Below, one piece after another: positions 26,151 to 35,414 of a stretch of DNA of 64,000 bases. A program made the position numbers and the translations under genes. The notes beneath the pieces were generated by a model that was not told the origin of the DNA, ran no database searches, and saw only the letters and a program-made list of their open reading frames with translations. Every line of letters starts with the position of its first letter. Position 1 is the first letter of the stretch. Origin of the DNA: Burkholderiaceae bacterium (GTDB lineage: Bacteria > Pseudomonadota > Gammaproteobacteria > Burkholderiales > Burkholderiaceae_D); assembly GCA_031291325.1 (NCBI GenBank), contig JARLJG010000049.1, forward strand, positions 99,974 to 163,973, written 5' to 3'.

Positions 26151-27515
26151 TTACACTTCGGCCCACAAATCGTGCGCATCCGAGGCAGTGACCTTGACAT
26201 CGAAGAATTCGCCGACCTTCAGCTTGATGTGCGGTTCGTAAGGCGGCTTGACGTAGACCACGCCGTCGATCTCGGGCGCGTCGGCCACCGAGCGGGCGAC
26301 GCCGCCGTTGCGGTCGACTTCGTCGATCAACACGCGCAGCGTCTTGCCGACCTTGCTTTGCAGACGCTTCTTTGAAATCTCTTCCTGCAACTGCATCACG
26401 CGCCCGCGCCGCTCTTCGCGCACTTCGTCCGGCACGGCATTCGGCAAATCGTTCGCCGTGGCCCCGGCCACCGGCGAATAGGCGAAGCAGCCGAGGCGGT
26501 CGATTTCCGCCTCCTTCAAGAAGTCCAGCAGATACGCGAACTCTTCCTCGGTCTCGCCCGGAAAACCGGCGATGAAGGTCGAGCGGATCGTGATGTCGGG
26601 ACACAGCGCGCGCCAGGCGCGGATGCGTTCGATATTCTTTTCGCCGCTGGCGGGCCGCTTCATGCGCTTCAACACGTCGGGATGGGCGTGCTGCAAGGGC
26701 ACGTCCAGATACGGCAGCACCCTGCCCTCGGCCATCATCGGGATGATTTCATCGACATGCGGATACGGGTAGACGTAGTGCAGGCGCACCCAGGCGCCGT
26801 ATTGCGCGGCCAGCTCGCTCAAGGCCGTCACCAATTGCGTCATATGGGTCTTGACCGGCTTGCCGTTCCAAAAGCCCATGCGGAATTTGACATCGACGCC
26901 GTAAGCGCTGGTATCTTGCGAAATGACCAACAATTCCTTGACGCCGGCCTTGAACAGGTTTTCCGCCTCCAGCATCACATCGGCAATCGGACGCGACACC
27001 AGGTCGCCGCGCATCGATGGAATGATGCAAAAACTGCAGCGATGGTTGCAGCCTTCCGAAATCTTCAGGTAGGCATAATGCTTCGGCGTCAGCTTGATGC
27101 CCTGCGCCGGCACCAGATCGATAAAGGGCGCGTGCGGCTTGGGCACATGCGTATGCACCGCATCCATCACCTCGCCCAGCGCATGCGGCCCGGTCACGGC
27201 CAGCACTTTTGGATGGACTTTGTGGATGACATCGGCGCCGCTGGCATCCTTCTTCGCGCCCAGGCAACCTGTCACGATCACTTTGCCGTTTTCGTGCAGC
27301 GCCTCGCCGATGGCATCGAGCGATTCTTGCACCGCCGCATCGATGAAGCCACAGGTATTGACGATGACCAGATCGGCGCCATCGTAACTCTTGGCGGTTT
27401 CATAGCCTTCGGCGCGCAACTGCGTCAGGATTTGCTCGGAATCGACCAATGCTTTCGGGCAACCGAGCGAGACGAAACCGATTTTTGGGGCGTTAACAGA
27501 AGAGGCGTTTGACAT
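26151..27515 (-). CDS. rimO: ribosomal protein S12 methylthiotransferase
   Basis: The radical-SAM enzyme that beta-methylthiolates the conserved aspartate of ribosomal protein S12. The 454 residues contain the N-terminal cluster domain ([32 protein letters not shown]), the radical-SAM C-x3-C-x2-C motif in [13 protein letters not shown], and a C-terminal TRAM domain ([13 protein letters not shown] to [18 protein letters not shown]). [12 protein letters not shown] separates RimO from MiaB. It has no close partner; metC follows 52 bases later on the same strand. Confidence 0.95.
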   Translation of the reverse strand: MSNASSVNAPKIGFVSLGCPKALVDSEQILTQLRAEGYETAKSYDGADLVIVNTCGFIDAAVQESLDAIGEALHENGKVIVTGCLGAKKDASGADVIHKVHPKVLAVTGPHALGEVMDAVHTHVPKPHAPFIDLVPAQGIKLTPKHYAYLKISEGCNHRCSFCIIPSMRGDLVSRPIADVMLEAENLFKAGVKELLVISQDTSAYGVDVKFRMGFWNGKPVKTHMTQLVTALSELAAQYGAWVRLHYVYPYPHVDEIIPMMAEGRVLPYLDVPLQHAHPDVLKRMKRPASGEKNIERIRAWRALCPDITIRSTFIAGFPGETEEEFAYLLDFLKEAEIDRLGCFAYSPVAGATANDLPNAVPDEVREERRGRVMQLQEEISKKRLQSKVGKTLRVLIDEVDRNGGVARSVADAPEIDGVVYVKPPYEPHIKLKVGEFFDVKVTASDAHDLWAEV

Positions 27516-27586
27516 TGTGCGGACAAATTAGACGAATCCGCTATTGTACCGCGTCGGTAGGATACGGACGCGAATGCACACATGTA

Positions 27587-27622
27587 TTGACATTGTGTAG
27601 GCAATCAACTAATCTTTGATTG
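27587..27622 (+). promoter_or_regulatory. promoter with overlapping dyad for the toxin-antitoxin pair
   Basis: TTGACA (27587-27592) and TAATCT (27610-27615) are 17 bases apart, a strong sigma70 match. The -10 sits between perfect 7-bp inverted arms CAATCAA (27602-27608) and TTGATTG (27616-27622). ATTGTGTA occurs twice as a direct repeat (27592-27599 and 27619-27626). This is the layout expected for autorepression by the ribbon-helix-helix antitoxin. Confidence 0.6.
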
Positions 27623-27643
27623 TGTATTCATTGTGAGGACATC

Positions 27644-27907
27644 GTGCGAGACATTTCGATAAATTTGCGGGCGCGCACCGAGCAGCGCGATTTAATTGAC
27701 CGTGCGGCGACCGCACTGGGCATGAATCGCTCCGACTTCATGCTCAATGCCTCATGCGAAAAAGCGCAAGCAGTCGTGCTTGACCGGACTTTCTTTGCGC
27801 TCGACAGCGCCGCCTTCGATCGCTTTGTTGCGATTCTCGATGCTCCGACGGAACCCAATGAAGCTCTGGATCGCCTGCTGACGCGTCGACCCGCATGGGA
27901 AAAGTAA
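27644..27907 (+). CDS. DUF1778 antitoxin (TacA-like)
   Basis: An 87-residue antitoxin of the DUF1778 family: an N-terminal ribbon-helix-helix (ISINLRARTEQRDLIDRAATALGMNRSDFML in part), then a toxin-neutralising tail (VVLDRTFFALDSAAFDRFVAILDAP.EPNEALDRLL). RTFFALDSAAFDRF and the L-D-x-P motif are typical. I choose the GTG at 27644 because GAGGA lies just upstream. The coding region overlaps the GNAT toxin by 13 bases. It should bind its own promoter dyad. Confidence 0.88.
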   Translation: MRDISINLRARTEQRDLIDRAATALGMNRSDFMLNASCEKAQAVVLDRTFFALDSAAFDRFVAILDAPTEPNEALDRLLTRRPAWEK

Positions 27908-28392
27908 GCGGTGTACGCCCGCCGGCTTTGCTGTCGGCTGAGCATGTAATAAGTTCGTTCGACAGCGGTGAAGCAAGCCTGGACGACTGGCTCAAGCGGC
28001 GCGCGCTGGCCAATCAGACCTCAGGCGCATCGCGCACCTTCGTCGTTGCCGGCGAGAATAATCACGTTTGGGGTTACTACGCGCTCGCAACCGGCGCGGT
28101 GACCCATGCTGCGGCGGGCAATGCGATACGGCGCAACATGCCCGATCCCGTGCCGGTCATGGTGCTGGGACGGCTCGCGGTCGATCGATCGCATCACGGT
28201 GTCGGCTTGGGCGCCGACCTGCTGCGCGATGCGCTCTTGCGCACCACCCGCCTGGCGCAAGAGGCGGGCATTCGCGCGTTGCTGGTTCATGCCCTGCATG
28301 AGCAGGCGCGCACCTTTTATCTGCATCATGGGTTTGCGGAATCTGCGGTTGATCCACTGGTTCTCATGCTGCGCATTCGGGTTGCGCATTAA
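27895..28392 (+). CDS. GNAT acetyltransferase toxin (TacT-like)
   Basis: A 165-residue GNAT protein. Members of this pair type acetylate the amino group of aminoacyl-tRNAs and so block translation. The acetyl-CoA loop is VDRSHHGVGLGADLLRDAL, and the conserved tyrosine is in FYLHHGFAES. The N-terminus LSAEHVISSFDSGEASLDDWLKRRA (parts) is typical of the toxin subgroup, as is the 13-base overlap with the DUF1778 gene. The target aminoacyl-tRNA cannot be read from the sequence. Confidence 0.88.
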   Translation: MGKVSGVRPPALLSAEHVISSFDSGEASLDDWLKRRALANQTSGASRTFVVAGENNHVWGYYALATGAVTHAAAGNAIRRNMPDPVPVMVLGRLAVDRSHHGVGLGADLLRDALLRTTRLAQEAGIRALLVHALHEQARTFYLHHGFAESAVDPLVLMLRIRVAH

Positions 28393-28506
28393 CACCCGAC
28401 AATTTGTTTGGAAAGAACGATTTCCATTTGCAGGAGATGCGCAACGGAAAATGGTGGAAGGCGCTGCGCTTTTCCACCCTCGCTCTTGCACTGCGCAAAG
28501 ACCGTT

Positions 28507-29073
28507 CTACACCTTGTCGACCGGCGGCACCGGCGGCACGAATGGGAAGGTCGCGCCGAACATGTTCTTGGTCTGGTTTTGCATCTGCTCTTGCATCTGG
28601 ATGAACAGGCTCTTGCTTTGCTCGATGTAGTTGCCCATCATGCCCTGCATCATGGGGCCTTGCACGTTCATGAACTGGGCCCACATTTCCGGGCTGAAAG
28701 GCTTGCCTTCGTAGAGGCCTTTGGAATTCTCGGTCAGCTTGTTCTGGATGTCGATGAAGGCCTGGATGTTTTTTTCCAGATACGAACCCATCATGCCCTG
28801 CATCGCATGGCCGTAGTAACGGATGATCTGCGACAGCGCGCCGGAAGAAAACATCGGCGAACCGTTGGCTTCTTCTTCCAGGATGATTTGCAACAGGATG
28901 CTGCGCGTCAGGTCTTCCTCGCTCTTGGCATCGACTACCGTGAAATCTTCATTGTCGAGCACCAATTGTTTCACGTCGGAGAGCGTGATGTAGGAACTCG
29001 TCTGGGTGTCGTAAAGACGACGATTCGGATATTTCTTGATCAAGCGGTCGGCAGTCTTTTTTGCGCTATTCAT
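28507..29073 (-). CDS. phaR: polyhydroxyalkanoate synthesis repressor PhaR
   Basis: A 188-residue regulator that binds both PHB granules and DNA and represses phasin and pha genes. The N-terminal accumulation-regulator domain is clear (IKKYPNRRLYDTQTSSYITL), followed by two PHB_acc segments (LLQIILEEEANGSPMFSSG; MMGSYLEKNIQAFIDIQ). The Met/Gln-rich end (MQEQMQNQTKNMFG) is usual. phaC lies 133 bases upstream on the same strand, but the common phaCAB order is not present because phaA and phaB are absent here. Confidence 0.92.
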   Translation of the reverse strand: MNSAKKTADRLIKKYPNRRLYDTQTSSYITLSDVKQLVLDNEDFTVVDAKSEEDLTRSILLQIILEEEANGSPMFSSGALSQIIRYYGHAMQGMMGSYLEKNIQAFIDIQNKLTENSKGLYEGKPFSPEMWAQFMNVQGPMMQGMMGNYIEQSKSLFIQMQEQMQNQTKNMFGATFPFVPPVPPVDKV

Positions 29074-29206
29074 CTAATTTCCAGTTTATTGCGTCGAAAC
29101 GCGTGTCTCGTTATTTACACGAAAATGAACTACGTTCACTCCCACTTATAGCATTATAGTGCGAGAAAACTGCAAACTATGCAATCCCCACAGTAGTTTT
29201 CACCGA

Positions 29207-30919
29207 CTATTCGGCTTTGATCCCGACATATCGACCCGGCGCTGGCTCTATCGGCGGATATTTCTTGCTGCCGGCGACGCGCGGCGCTTTCACTTTCTTG
29301 CCGGCGTTTCCAGCCAGGAATGCCGCCCATTCGGTCCACCAGCTTCCGGGTTGTTCGGTCGCGCCTTGCAGCCAATCTTCGGCCTGGCTCGGCAATACCG
29401 GATTGCTCCAATAGCTGCGTTTCTTCTTCGCCGGCGGGTTGACCACACCGGCAATATGGCCGGAAGCGCCCAACACGAAGCGATTTCGCTCCGGCTTTTT
29501 CGGATTGATCAAATAGGTCGACGCATAGGCGGCAGTCCACGGCACGATGTGGTCTTCGCGCGAGGCGTAGATGAAGGCCGGCGCGTCGATCTTGGCCAGA
29601 TCGACCTTCTGTCCGGCGACCGTCAGTTTGCCGGGCACCTTCAAACTGTCTTCCAGATAAAGATTACGCAAATACCAACAAAACATCGGGCCGGGCAAAT
29701 TGGTGCTGTCGGCGTTCCAATACAGCAAGTCGAATGCGGGCGGAAATTCGCCCTTCAGGTAATTCGACTTGACGTAACTCCACACCAGATCGTTGGAGCG
29801 CAAGCTGGAAAATGCCGACGCGAAATCGCGCCCCGGCATCACGCCGCCATGCCCGATCGCCTGCTCGCGCATCGAGATTTGCGCTTCGTCGATAAACACA
29901 TCCAGAATGCCGGTATCGGAAAAGTCCAGCAGCGAAGTCAACAGCGTCAAACTGGACGCAGGATATTCGTTGCGCGCCGCAAGCACTGCCAGCGCGGTCG
30001 CCAGAATCGTGCCGCCGACGCAAAACCCCAAGGTGTTGATCTGCTTTTGCCCGGAAATCTCTTGCACCACATGAATCGCCTGGATTGCCGCATCTTCGAT
30101 ATAGTTATCCCAAGTCTGGTCGCCCAGGCTTGCATCCGGGTTGCACCAGGACACCAGGAATACCGTATTGCCTTGCTCGACACCGTAGCGGACTAGCGAG
30201 TTCTCCGGCTGCAAGTCCAGGATGTAAAACTTGTTGATGCAAGGCGGCACCACCAGCAAAGGCCGTTCAGACACGGTCTCGGTCAGCGGTTTGTATTGAA
30301 TTAATTGAAACAGTGCATTCTCAAACACCACCTGGCCTTCGGTGGTGGCGACATTCTTGCCGACCACGAAGGCCGTTTCATCGCTTTGCGAAATCTTGCC
30401 CCGTTTCAAGTCGGCCAGCATGTTGACGATGCCGTTGGTCAGGCTCTCGCCCTTGGTGTCGACGATTTTTTGCTGCGCCTCGGGATTGGTGACCAGAAAA
30501 TTGGCCGGCGACACCGCGTCGAGCATTTGCTGGACCGCGAATTTGACCTTTTGCTTGACCCGGGAAGACGCCTGCACCTGATCGGCCATCTTCGTCATGT
30601 AGCGCGCATTGAGCAAATAGGCGGCCACATTGAATGCATATAATGAATTGGATTGCCAGGCCGGCGCGGAAAATCGCTTATCGCTAATGGCCGGCACCTT
30701 GGATGCGGCCATATCCTGGCATAGCGCGGAAAACTCGCGCAGGTAGTCCGCCTGTAATTGCGCCGCCATCTCCGGATCGATCAACTTGCCCAACTCGCCG
30801 ACCGTGCCCATTGGGGCCGCCTGCTGTTGTTGATGTTTTAGCCATTGCTGCCAGATCCCTGGATCGGCCAATTTCTGCACCCAGGCCGCCGCACTCGTCT
30901 CGAAATTTTGTGCTGTCAT
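29207..30919 (-). CDS. phaC: class I polyhydroxyalkanoate synthase
   Basis: Polymerises (R)-3-hydroxyacyl-CoA into storage polyester. The 570-residue length and N-terminal helical region (AAWVQKLADPGIWQQWLKHQ) are class I. The lipase-like box GFCVGGT holds the nucleophile Cys300; the charge-relay partners are expected in FSDTGILDVF/PAFIYASREDHIVPW and in GASGHIAGVVNPP. LLVVPPCINKFYILDL and FLVSWCNPDASLGDQTWDNYI (parts) are conserved synthase blocks. phaR follows. Substrate preference is presumably short-chain, by class. Confidence 0.95.
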   Translation of the reverse strand: MTAQNFETSAAAWVQKLADPGIWQQWLKHQQQQAAPMGTVGELGKLIDPEMAAQLQADYLREFSALCQDMAASKVPAISDKRFSAPAWQSNSLYAFNVAAYLLNARYMTKMADQVQASSRVKQKVKFAVQQMLDAVSPANFLVTNPEAQQKIVDTKGESLTNGIVNMLADLKRGKISQSDETAFVVGKNVATTEGQVVFENALFQLIQYKPLTETVSERPLLVVPPCINKFYILDLQPENSLVRYGVEQGNTVFLVSWCNPDASLGDQTWDNYIEDAAIQAIHVVQEISGQKQINTLGFCVGGTILATALAVLAARNEYPASSLTLLTSLLDFSDTGILDVFIDEAQISMREQAIGHGGVMPGRDFASAFSSLRSNDLVWSYVKSNYLKGEFPPAFDLLYWNADSTNLPGPMFCWYLRNLYLEDSLKVPGKLTVAGQKVDLAKIDAPAFIYASREDHIVPWTAAYASTYLINPKKPERNRFVLGASGHIAGVVNPPAKKKRSYWSNPVLPSQAEDWLQGATEQPGSWWTEWAAFLAGNAGKKVKAPRVAGSKKYPPIEPAPGRYVGIKAE

Positions 30920-30973
30920 GCCGTCATCCCATTTTTAGCGTATCGTTGCAATTTAAACAGAAATACCACCTGC

Positions 30974-31231
30974 ATGTATATAGTCGCCATTGGATGGATT
31001 TACGTTGTGTTGATGATGTCGATTACCGAAACCTCGGTCGTCGCGGGCGTGATGACATTCTTACTTTACGGCATCCTGCCTCTCACTGTCATTTTATACT
31101 TATTGGGTACGCCGGAACGCAGGCGTCGCCGGCAAGCTGCAGAAAATAGGGAAAATCCACCATTACCGGCTGTCGTCCCGGCAGCGGGCAGCGAAGCGCC
31201 CACCGCCACAGCCCCACACGACGCTACTTGA
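30974..31231 (+). CDS. small membrane protein
   Basis: An 85-residue protein with two hydrophobic helices (IVAIGWIYVVLMMSITETSV; MTFLLYGILPLTVILYLL), a basic stop-transfer segment (GTPERRRRRQAAE) and a Pro/Ala-rich tail. The ATG at 30974 starts right at the first helix. Small two-helix proteins of this kind are found next to phaC or pgeF in related genomes as far as I recall, but no function is known. It overlaps the end of pgeF by eight bases on the other strand. Confidence 0.65.
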   Translation: MYIVAIGWIYVVLMMSITETSVVAGVMTFLLYGILPLTVILYLLGTPERRRRRQAAENRENPPLPAVVPAAGSEAPTATAPHDAT

Positions 31232-31970
31232 TCCAGACCAAGGTCGCCATGCGGCCGGTCACGCCATCGCGCCGATACGAATAAAAGCGGCGCTCACTGA
31301 CGGTGCACAATCCGCCACCGAAAATATGCCGCACACCGACCGCTTGCAGCCGCAAGCGCGCCAGCGCGTATATGTCGGCCCAATATTTGCCGGAGCGCTC
31401 GGCAATCGCTGTAAACGCAGCGGCGGCTTGCGCGTCGCGCTCGACAAAGGCTGCATAGACGTCGCTCCCAACTTCGAATCGGCTTGGGCCTATAGCCGGG
31501 CCGAACCAGGCGATCAAGTCGTCTGCGCCCTCGGCGCGCATGCGCGCCACCGTATTTTCCAGCACCCCCGCCGCCAAGCCGCGCCAACCGGCATGCGCCG
31601 CGCCGACTACGCGTGCGGCGCGGTCGCATAGCAACACCGGCAGGCAATCGGCAGTCTGGATGGCGCACACCTGCCCCGGCTGTGTCGCAATGATGGCGTC
31701 GGCCTGTACGCCGGCCATCGCCTGGGCGGCATCCACGACCCGGTTGCCATGCACTTGCGACAACCAGATCGGCTCATTCGGCAACAAACGCAACAACGCG
31801 CTGCGATTGGATTCGACATCTTGCGGGCGATCGCCGACATGCGAGCCGAGATTAAGCCCGCCGCCGCCCGCACCATCGTCATACGGAGCCGCGCTGACGC
31901 CGCCGTCGCGGGTGGTCGCCAAGGCGCCGATTTGCGGCGGCACATCCCAATCGGGGTAGATAAGCTGCAT
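31224..31970 (-). CDS. pgeF: purine nucleoside phosphorylase, YfiH/LACC1 family
   Basis: A 248-residue protein of the multicopper-polyphenol-oxidase-like (YfiH) family, now known mainly as zinc-dependent purine nucleoside phosphorylases, with YfiH (PgeF) also implicated in peptidoglycan editing. Metal-binding motifs are present: LSQVHGNRV, IQTADCLPVLL and GAAHAGWRGLAAGV, plus IGPSRFEVG. It begins with the ATG at 31970, 11 bases after the rluD stop, so the two are probably one transcript, the usual order. Confidence 0.9.
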   Translation of the reverse strand: MQLIYPDWDVPPQIGALATTRDGGVSAAPYDDGAGGGGLNLGSHVGDRPQDVESNRSALLRLLPNEPIWLSQVHGNRVVDAAQAMAGVQADAIIATQPGQVCAIQTADCLPVLLCDRAARVVGAAHAGWRGLAAGVLENTVARMRAEGADDLIAWFGPAIGPSRFEVGSDVYAAFVERDAQAAAAFTAIAERSGKYWADIYALARLRLQAVGVRHIFGGGLCTVSERRFYSYRRDGVTGRMATLVWIK

Positions 31971-31981
31971 CGAGGCAACGC

Positions 31982-33004
31982 TTACAACGGCGGCACGGCC
32001 ACATTCGCTTGCGCCAGCAGCGCGGCGAAATCCTCGGGAATGGCGGCCTCCCACTCCATCTCTTTGCCGGAGCTTGGGTGGATCAAGCCCAGGCGATAGG
32101 CGTGCAAGGCCTGGCGTGGAAAAAACGCCGCCAAATGTTGTTTTCCATATAACGCATCGCCAACCAGCGGAAAGCCCAGCGATTGCATATGCACGCGAAT
32201 TTGATGGGTGCGTCCAGTTTCCAATTTGCAACGAACCAGGCTCACCGCTTTGCCGTCCAGCAAGCCGGTCGCCAGCCGTTCGTATTGCGTGAGCGCCGGT
32301 TTGGCGCTGGCGTTTTCCGAAACTGCCATTTTGATGCGGTCGCGCGGATGCCGTCCCATCGATGCCTCGACCTTGCCTGCGATACGCGGCGTGCCCCACA
32401 CCAAGGCCAGATACTCGCGCTTGACCGTGCGCGCCTGCAATTGCCGCACCAGGTCGGTTTGCGCGATCAAGGTCTTGGCTACCACCATCAAGCCGCTGGT
32501 ATCTTTGTCGAGCCGATGCACGATGCCGGCGCGCGGCACGCCGCCCAGCGCCGGATAGCGATGCAGCAAGCCGTTGAGCAGGGTTCCCGACCAATTGCCG
32601 GCGGCCGGATGCACGACCAGGCCATGCGGTTTGTCGATGACCAGGATATCCGCATCTTCATATATAATTGGCAAGTCCATCGGTTCCGGCTTGAACGCCT
32701 GCTCTTCCGGCGCTGCTTGCGGCAATATAATGATATCCTCGTCACCCAGAACGGTAGTCTTGCCCTTGCCCGGCTGGCCGTCGACGGTCACGTGGCCGGC
32801 TTCGATCCATTGCTGGATGCGGCTGCGCGAATACTGGGGAACTAATTTTGACAACACTTTATCCAACCGCTCGCCGCATGCGTCGTCGGTCAATTTCAGG
32901 AAGATAGGAGACAACTCGACAAAGCCGTCAAGAGACTCGTCCCCGTCTTCAATTTCGACTTCAATCGGAGTTTTCGCGAAAATCGAAGGTTCAGTTGGTA
33001 GCAC
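31982..33004 (-). CDS. rluD: 23S rRNA pseudouridine(1911/1915/1917) synthase
   Basis: Makes three pseudouridines in helix 69 of 23S rRNA. 340 residues: an S4 RNA-binding domain ([28 protein letters not shown] in part) followed by the RluA-type catalytic domain with the active Asp in [16 protein letters not shown], and the [19 protein letters not shown] motif. An N-terminal acidic extension of about 35 residues ([13 protein letters not shown]) is unusual in E. coli RluD but frequent in betaproteobacteria. It diverges from bamD and leads pgeF, a widely conserved neighbourhood. Confidence 0.93.
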   Translation of the reverse strand: MLPTEPSIFAKTPIEVEIEDGDESLDGFVELSPIFLKLTDDACGERLDKVLSKLVPQYSRSRIQQWIEAGHVTVDGQPGKGKTTVLGDEDIIILPQAAPEEQAFKPEPMDLPIIYEDADILVIDKPHGLVVHPAAGNWSGTLLNGLLHRYPALGGVPRAGIVHRLDKDTSGLMVVAKTLIAQTDLVRQLQARTVKREYLALVWGTPRIAGKVEASMGRHPRDRIKMAVSENASAKPALTQYERLATGLLDGKAVSLVRCKLETGRTHQIRVHMQSLGFPLVGDALYGKQHLAAFFPRQALHAYRLGLIHPSSGKEMEWEAAIPEDFAALLAQANVAVPPL

Positions 33005-33020
33005 AGCAAGTCCCTTCGGC

Positions 33021-33026
33021 TATAAT
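33021..33026 (+). promoter_or_regulatory. -10 box upstream of bamD
   Basis: A perfect TATAAT 34 bases before the bamD ATG. A partial -35 (TTGGTA, 32995-33000) is 20 bases away, longer than ideal. The hexamer lies just beyond the rluD start codon, so promoters of both genes share this short gap. Confidence 0.4.
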
Positions 33027-33060
33027 CATCGATTGTTCAGGCGCCCACTCGCAAAACGTT

Positions 33061-33861
33061 ATGCAAATAAAATTATTCAAAACCGCTACTCTCGCTCTCG
33101 TGTTGTCGCTCTCTGCTTGCGGCTACTTGCCGGAAGCAAAAGATGAGACCAAAAATTGGTCCGCCGAGAAATTATACTCGGAGGCCATGGATGAATTGAA
33201 GAATGGTGGCTACGATAAGTCGGTGACGCTGTTTCAAAAGCTCGAATCGCGCTATCCATTCGGCGTCTACGCCCAGCAGGCGCAGATGGAAATCGCCTAT
33301 GCGCATTATCGCGCTGAAGAGCAGCCGGAAGCGTTGGCGGCGGTGGAGCGCTTCATCAAGCTGCATCCGAATCATCCCAACGTCGACTATCTCTATTATC
33401 TGCGCGGCTTGATCAACTTCAACGACCGCCTCGGGATATTCGACTTTATTTCCAACCAGGATCCGACCGAGCGCGATCCGAAAGCCTCGCGCGAAGCGTT
33501 CGACTCGTTCAAATTGCTGGTGGAACGTTACCCCGACAGCAAGTATACGCCCGACGCCCTGGAGCGCATGAAGTACCTGGTCAATTCGATGGCGCAATAC
33601 GAAGTGCACGTGGCAAGCTATTATTACCGGCGCGGCGCCTATGTGGCGGCAGTCAACCGCGCGCAATCGGTGATCAAGCAATTTCCCGGCGCGCCGGCCA
33701 ACGAAGACGCGCTCTACCTGATGGTGCTTTCCTACGACCGCCTGGGGCAAACCGATTTGCACAACGACGCGGAACGGGTCTTCTTGAAAAACTACCCGGA
33801 CAGCCCGCTCTTGACCGGCGGCCGGATCAAACCCAAGTCTTGGTGGAAGTTCTGGGGATAG
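33061..33861 (+). CDS. bamD: outer membrane protein assembly factor BamD
   Basis: An essential lipoprotein of the BAM complex that inserts beta-barrel proteins. Signal peptide with lipobox (LSLSAC, Cys20), then five TPR-like repeats: WSAEKLYSEAMDELKNGGYDKSVTLFQKL, YPFGVYAQQAQMEIAYAHYR and following (parts). YPDSKYTPDALERMKYL and ADEAVYYRRGAY-like ASYYYRRGAYVAAVNRAQSV are family blocks. The 266-residue length is close to E. coli BamD (245). Divergent from rluD, as in most betaproteobacteria. Confidence 0.95.
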   Translation: MQIKLFKTATLALVLSLSACGYLPEAKDETKNWSAEKLYSEAMDELKNGGYDKSVTLFQKLESRYPFGVYAQQAQMEIAYAHYRAEEQPEALAAVERFIKLHPNHPNVDYLYYLRGLINFNDRLGIFDFISNQDPTERDPKASREAFDSFKLLVERYPDSKYTPDALERMKYLVNSMAQYEVHVASYYYRRGAYVAAVNRAQSVIKQFPGAPANEDALYLMVLSYDRLGQTDLHNDAERVFLKNYPDSPLLTGGRIKPKSWWKFWG

Positions 33862-33963
33862 GACTGCGCGTCTAAATGGCGCGACTGAAAAAACTATTCG
33901 ATCCGCCAAGATAACGACGACGGCGGCCATGCTCGCCGCGCAGGCGACAAGGTGGAAGAAAAC

Positions 33964-35028
33964 GTGAATGACATACCGGCCAGCCTGACCCCTCCCCCCG
34001 AAGGCTATGCCGATTGGCTGGCCGATCTCAAAGGCCGCATCCATACGGCCCAGCAGCGCGCCACGCTGGCGGTCAACCGCGACCTGGTGTTGTTGTATTG
34101 GCAAATCGGACGCGACATTCTGACACGGCAAGCCGCGCAGGGCTGGGGCGCGAAGGTGATCGAGCGGCTGGCGCACGATTTGCGCGAAGCCTTTCCCGAC
34201 ATGAAGGGGTTTTCTCCCCGCAACCTCAAGTACATGCGCGCGTTTGCCGACGCTTGGCCGGATGCGGAATTTGTGCAAGAGGTGCTTGCACAATTGCCTT
34301 GGTATCATCAACTGGCGCTTCTGGACAAACTGCCAGGCCACGAAACCCGCCGGTGGTATGCAGCCAAAGCCATCGAGCACAACTGGTCGCGCAACATCTT
34401 GGTGATGCAAATCGAAACCCGCTTGCTGGAGCGCAGTGGAAAGGCTGTCACCAATTTTGCGGCCAATCTGCCCAAGCCGCAATCCGATCTGGCCCGCGAG
34501 TCGTTGAAAGACCCCTACCGCTTCGACTTTCTGGGCCTGACCAACGAAGCGCAGGAGCGCGCGATCGAAAACGCCTTGGTGAAACATGTCACCGAATTCC
34601 TATTGGAACTGGGCGCGGGTTTTGCCTTCGTCGGCAGGCAGGTGTTGCTGGACGTGGGCGGTGACGAATTTTTCATCGATCTGTTGTTCTACCATCTCAA
34701 GTTGCGCTGCTATGTCGTGATCGAACTCAAGGGTGGTAAGTTCAAGCCCGAGCATTTGGGCCAGCTTGGGTTTTATCTGACCGCCGTGGATCGCCAGGTC
34801 AAAAACGAACACGACAACCCGACCATCGGCCTGTTGCTCTGCAAGAGCAAAAACAAGATCGTGGCCGAATATGCCCTTGGCGACAAATCCCAGCCGATGG
34901 GCATCGCCGAATACAAGCTGCTTGAATCCCTGCCTGCCGAACTGCAAACCAGCCTGCCCAGCATCGAACAAATCGAGCGCGAACTCGCGGGCTACGACAA
35001 TACGCCTGCGGCGGAAGACGCCGAATGA
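33964..35028 (+). CDS. YhcG/DUF1016 PDDEXK-fold nuclease-like protein
   Basis: A 354-residue protein of the DUF1016 family. The N-terminal helical domain (residues about 15-165: RDLVLLYWQIGRDIL, GWGAKVIERLAHDLREAFPDMKGFSPRNLKYMR in part) and the C-terminal PD-(D/E)xK nuclease domain are both complete; catalytic candidates are the Glu/Asp of GGDEFFIDLLFYH and the E-x-K of YVVIELKGGKFKPEHLGQ. The family occurs beside restriction-modification genes or alone; no methylase is near, so this copy is solitary. The GTG at 33964 is preferred because GGTGGAAG forms its ribosome site; the GTG at 33952 lies inside that site. Confidence 0.88.
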   Translation: MNDIPASLTPPPEGYADWLADLKGRIHTAQQRATLAVNRDLVLLYWQIGRDILTRQAAQGWGAKVIERLAHDLREAFPDMKGFSPRNLKYMRAFADAWPDAEFVQEVLAQLPWYHQLALLDKLPGHETRRWYAAKAIEHNWSRNILVMQIETRLLERSGKAVTNFAANLPKPQSDLARESLKDPYRFDFLGLTNEAQERAIENALVKHVTEFLLELGAGFAFVGRQVLLDVGGDEFFIDLLFYHLKLRCYVVIELKGGKFKPEHLGQLGFYLTAVDRQVKNEHDNPTIGLLLCKSKNKIVAEYALGDKSQPMGIAEYKLLESLPAELQTSLPSIEQIERELAGYDNTPAAEDAE

Positions 35029-35049
35029 CCATCGGTAAAATTTTTGTCC

Positions 35050-35172
35050 GTGGCGGTCGACCGGCCCGTTGCCGTTGCAGAGTTTCGAGAACTGCACGCC
35101 TGGCATGGCGTTTCTATCATCCGTGGCCCGTCGGGAATCGACGTCCTAATTGTGTTCGGCAACCAACCGTAG
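35050..35172 (+). CDS. possible 40-codon ORF after the YhcG gene
   Basis: In the same frame as the nuclease gene and just beyond its stop, a GTG opens about 40 codons ending at a TAG. The product (AVDRPVAVAEFRELHAWHGV, then SIIRGPSGIDVLIVFGNQP) looks protein-like, with alternating hydrophobic strands. It could be a small partner, or the remnant of a gene that lost its 5' part. No homologue is recognised. Confidence 0.25.
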   Translation: MAVDRPVAVAEFRELHAWHGVSIIRGPSGIDVLIVFGNQP

Positions 35173-35191
35173 CCATTGCTGAAAGACTGAC

Positions 35192-35392
35192 ATGCCAGAT
35201 ACCACATTGAAGAAAGACCGGCTCGACGCCTGGTTCGATGGTTCGTCGGTTCGGGTGATCGCCGTCAGCGCGAGCGACGATGCGCTCGAATTATCTGCTG
35301 ACGCGCTGGAACCGTTTATCGCGAAACTGCAGGGCTGCCTGCGCGAGATGCGGACGCTACCCGGCGATAACGTGCTCGATTTCAGCACCTGA
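35192..35392 (+). CDS. small hypothetical protein
   Basis: A 66-residue acidic protein from an ATG at 35192. It contains LDAWFDGSSVRVIAVSASDDALELS followed by a short helix (ADALEPFIAKLQGCLREM). There is no signal peptide. It lies 22 bases before the chorismate mutase gene and could share its transcript. Function unknown. Confidence 0.5.
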   Translation: MPDTTLKKDRLDAWFDGSSVRVIAVSASDDALELSADALEPFIAKLQGCLREMRTLPGDNVLDFST

Positions 35393-35414
35393 AACCCGAT
35401 TGGACTAACCGAAC

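Noticed and set aside
33952..33963. GTG at 33952 as start of the YhcG gene
   Set aside because: It lies within the probable ribosome site GGTGGAAG for the GTG at 33964.
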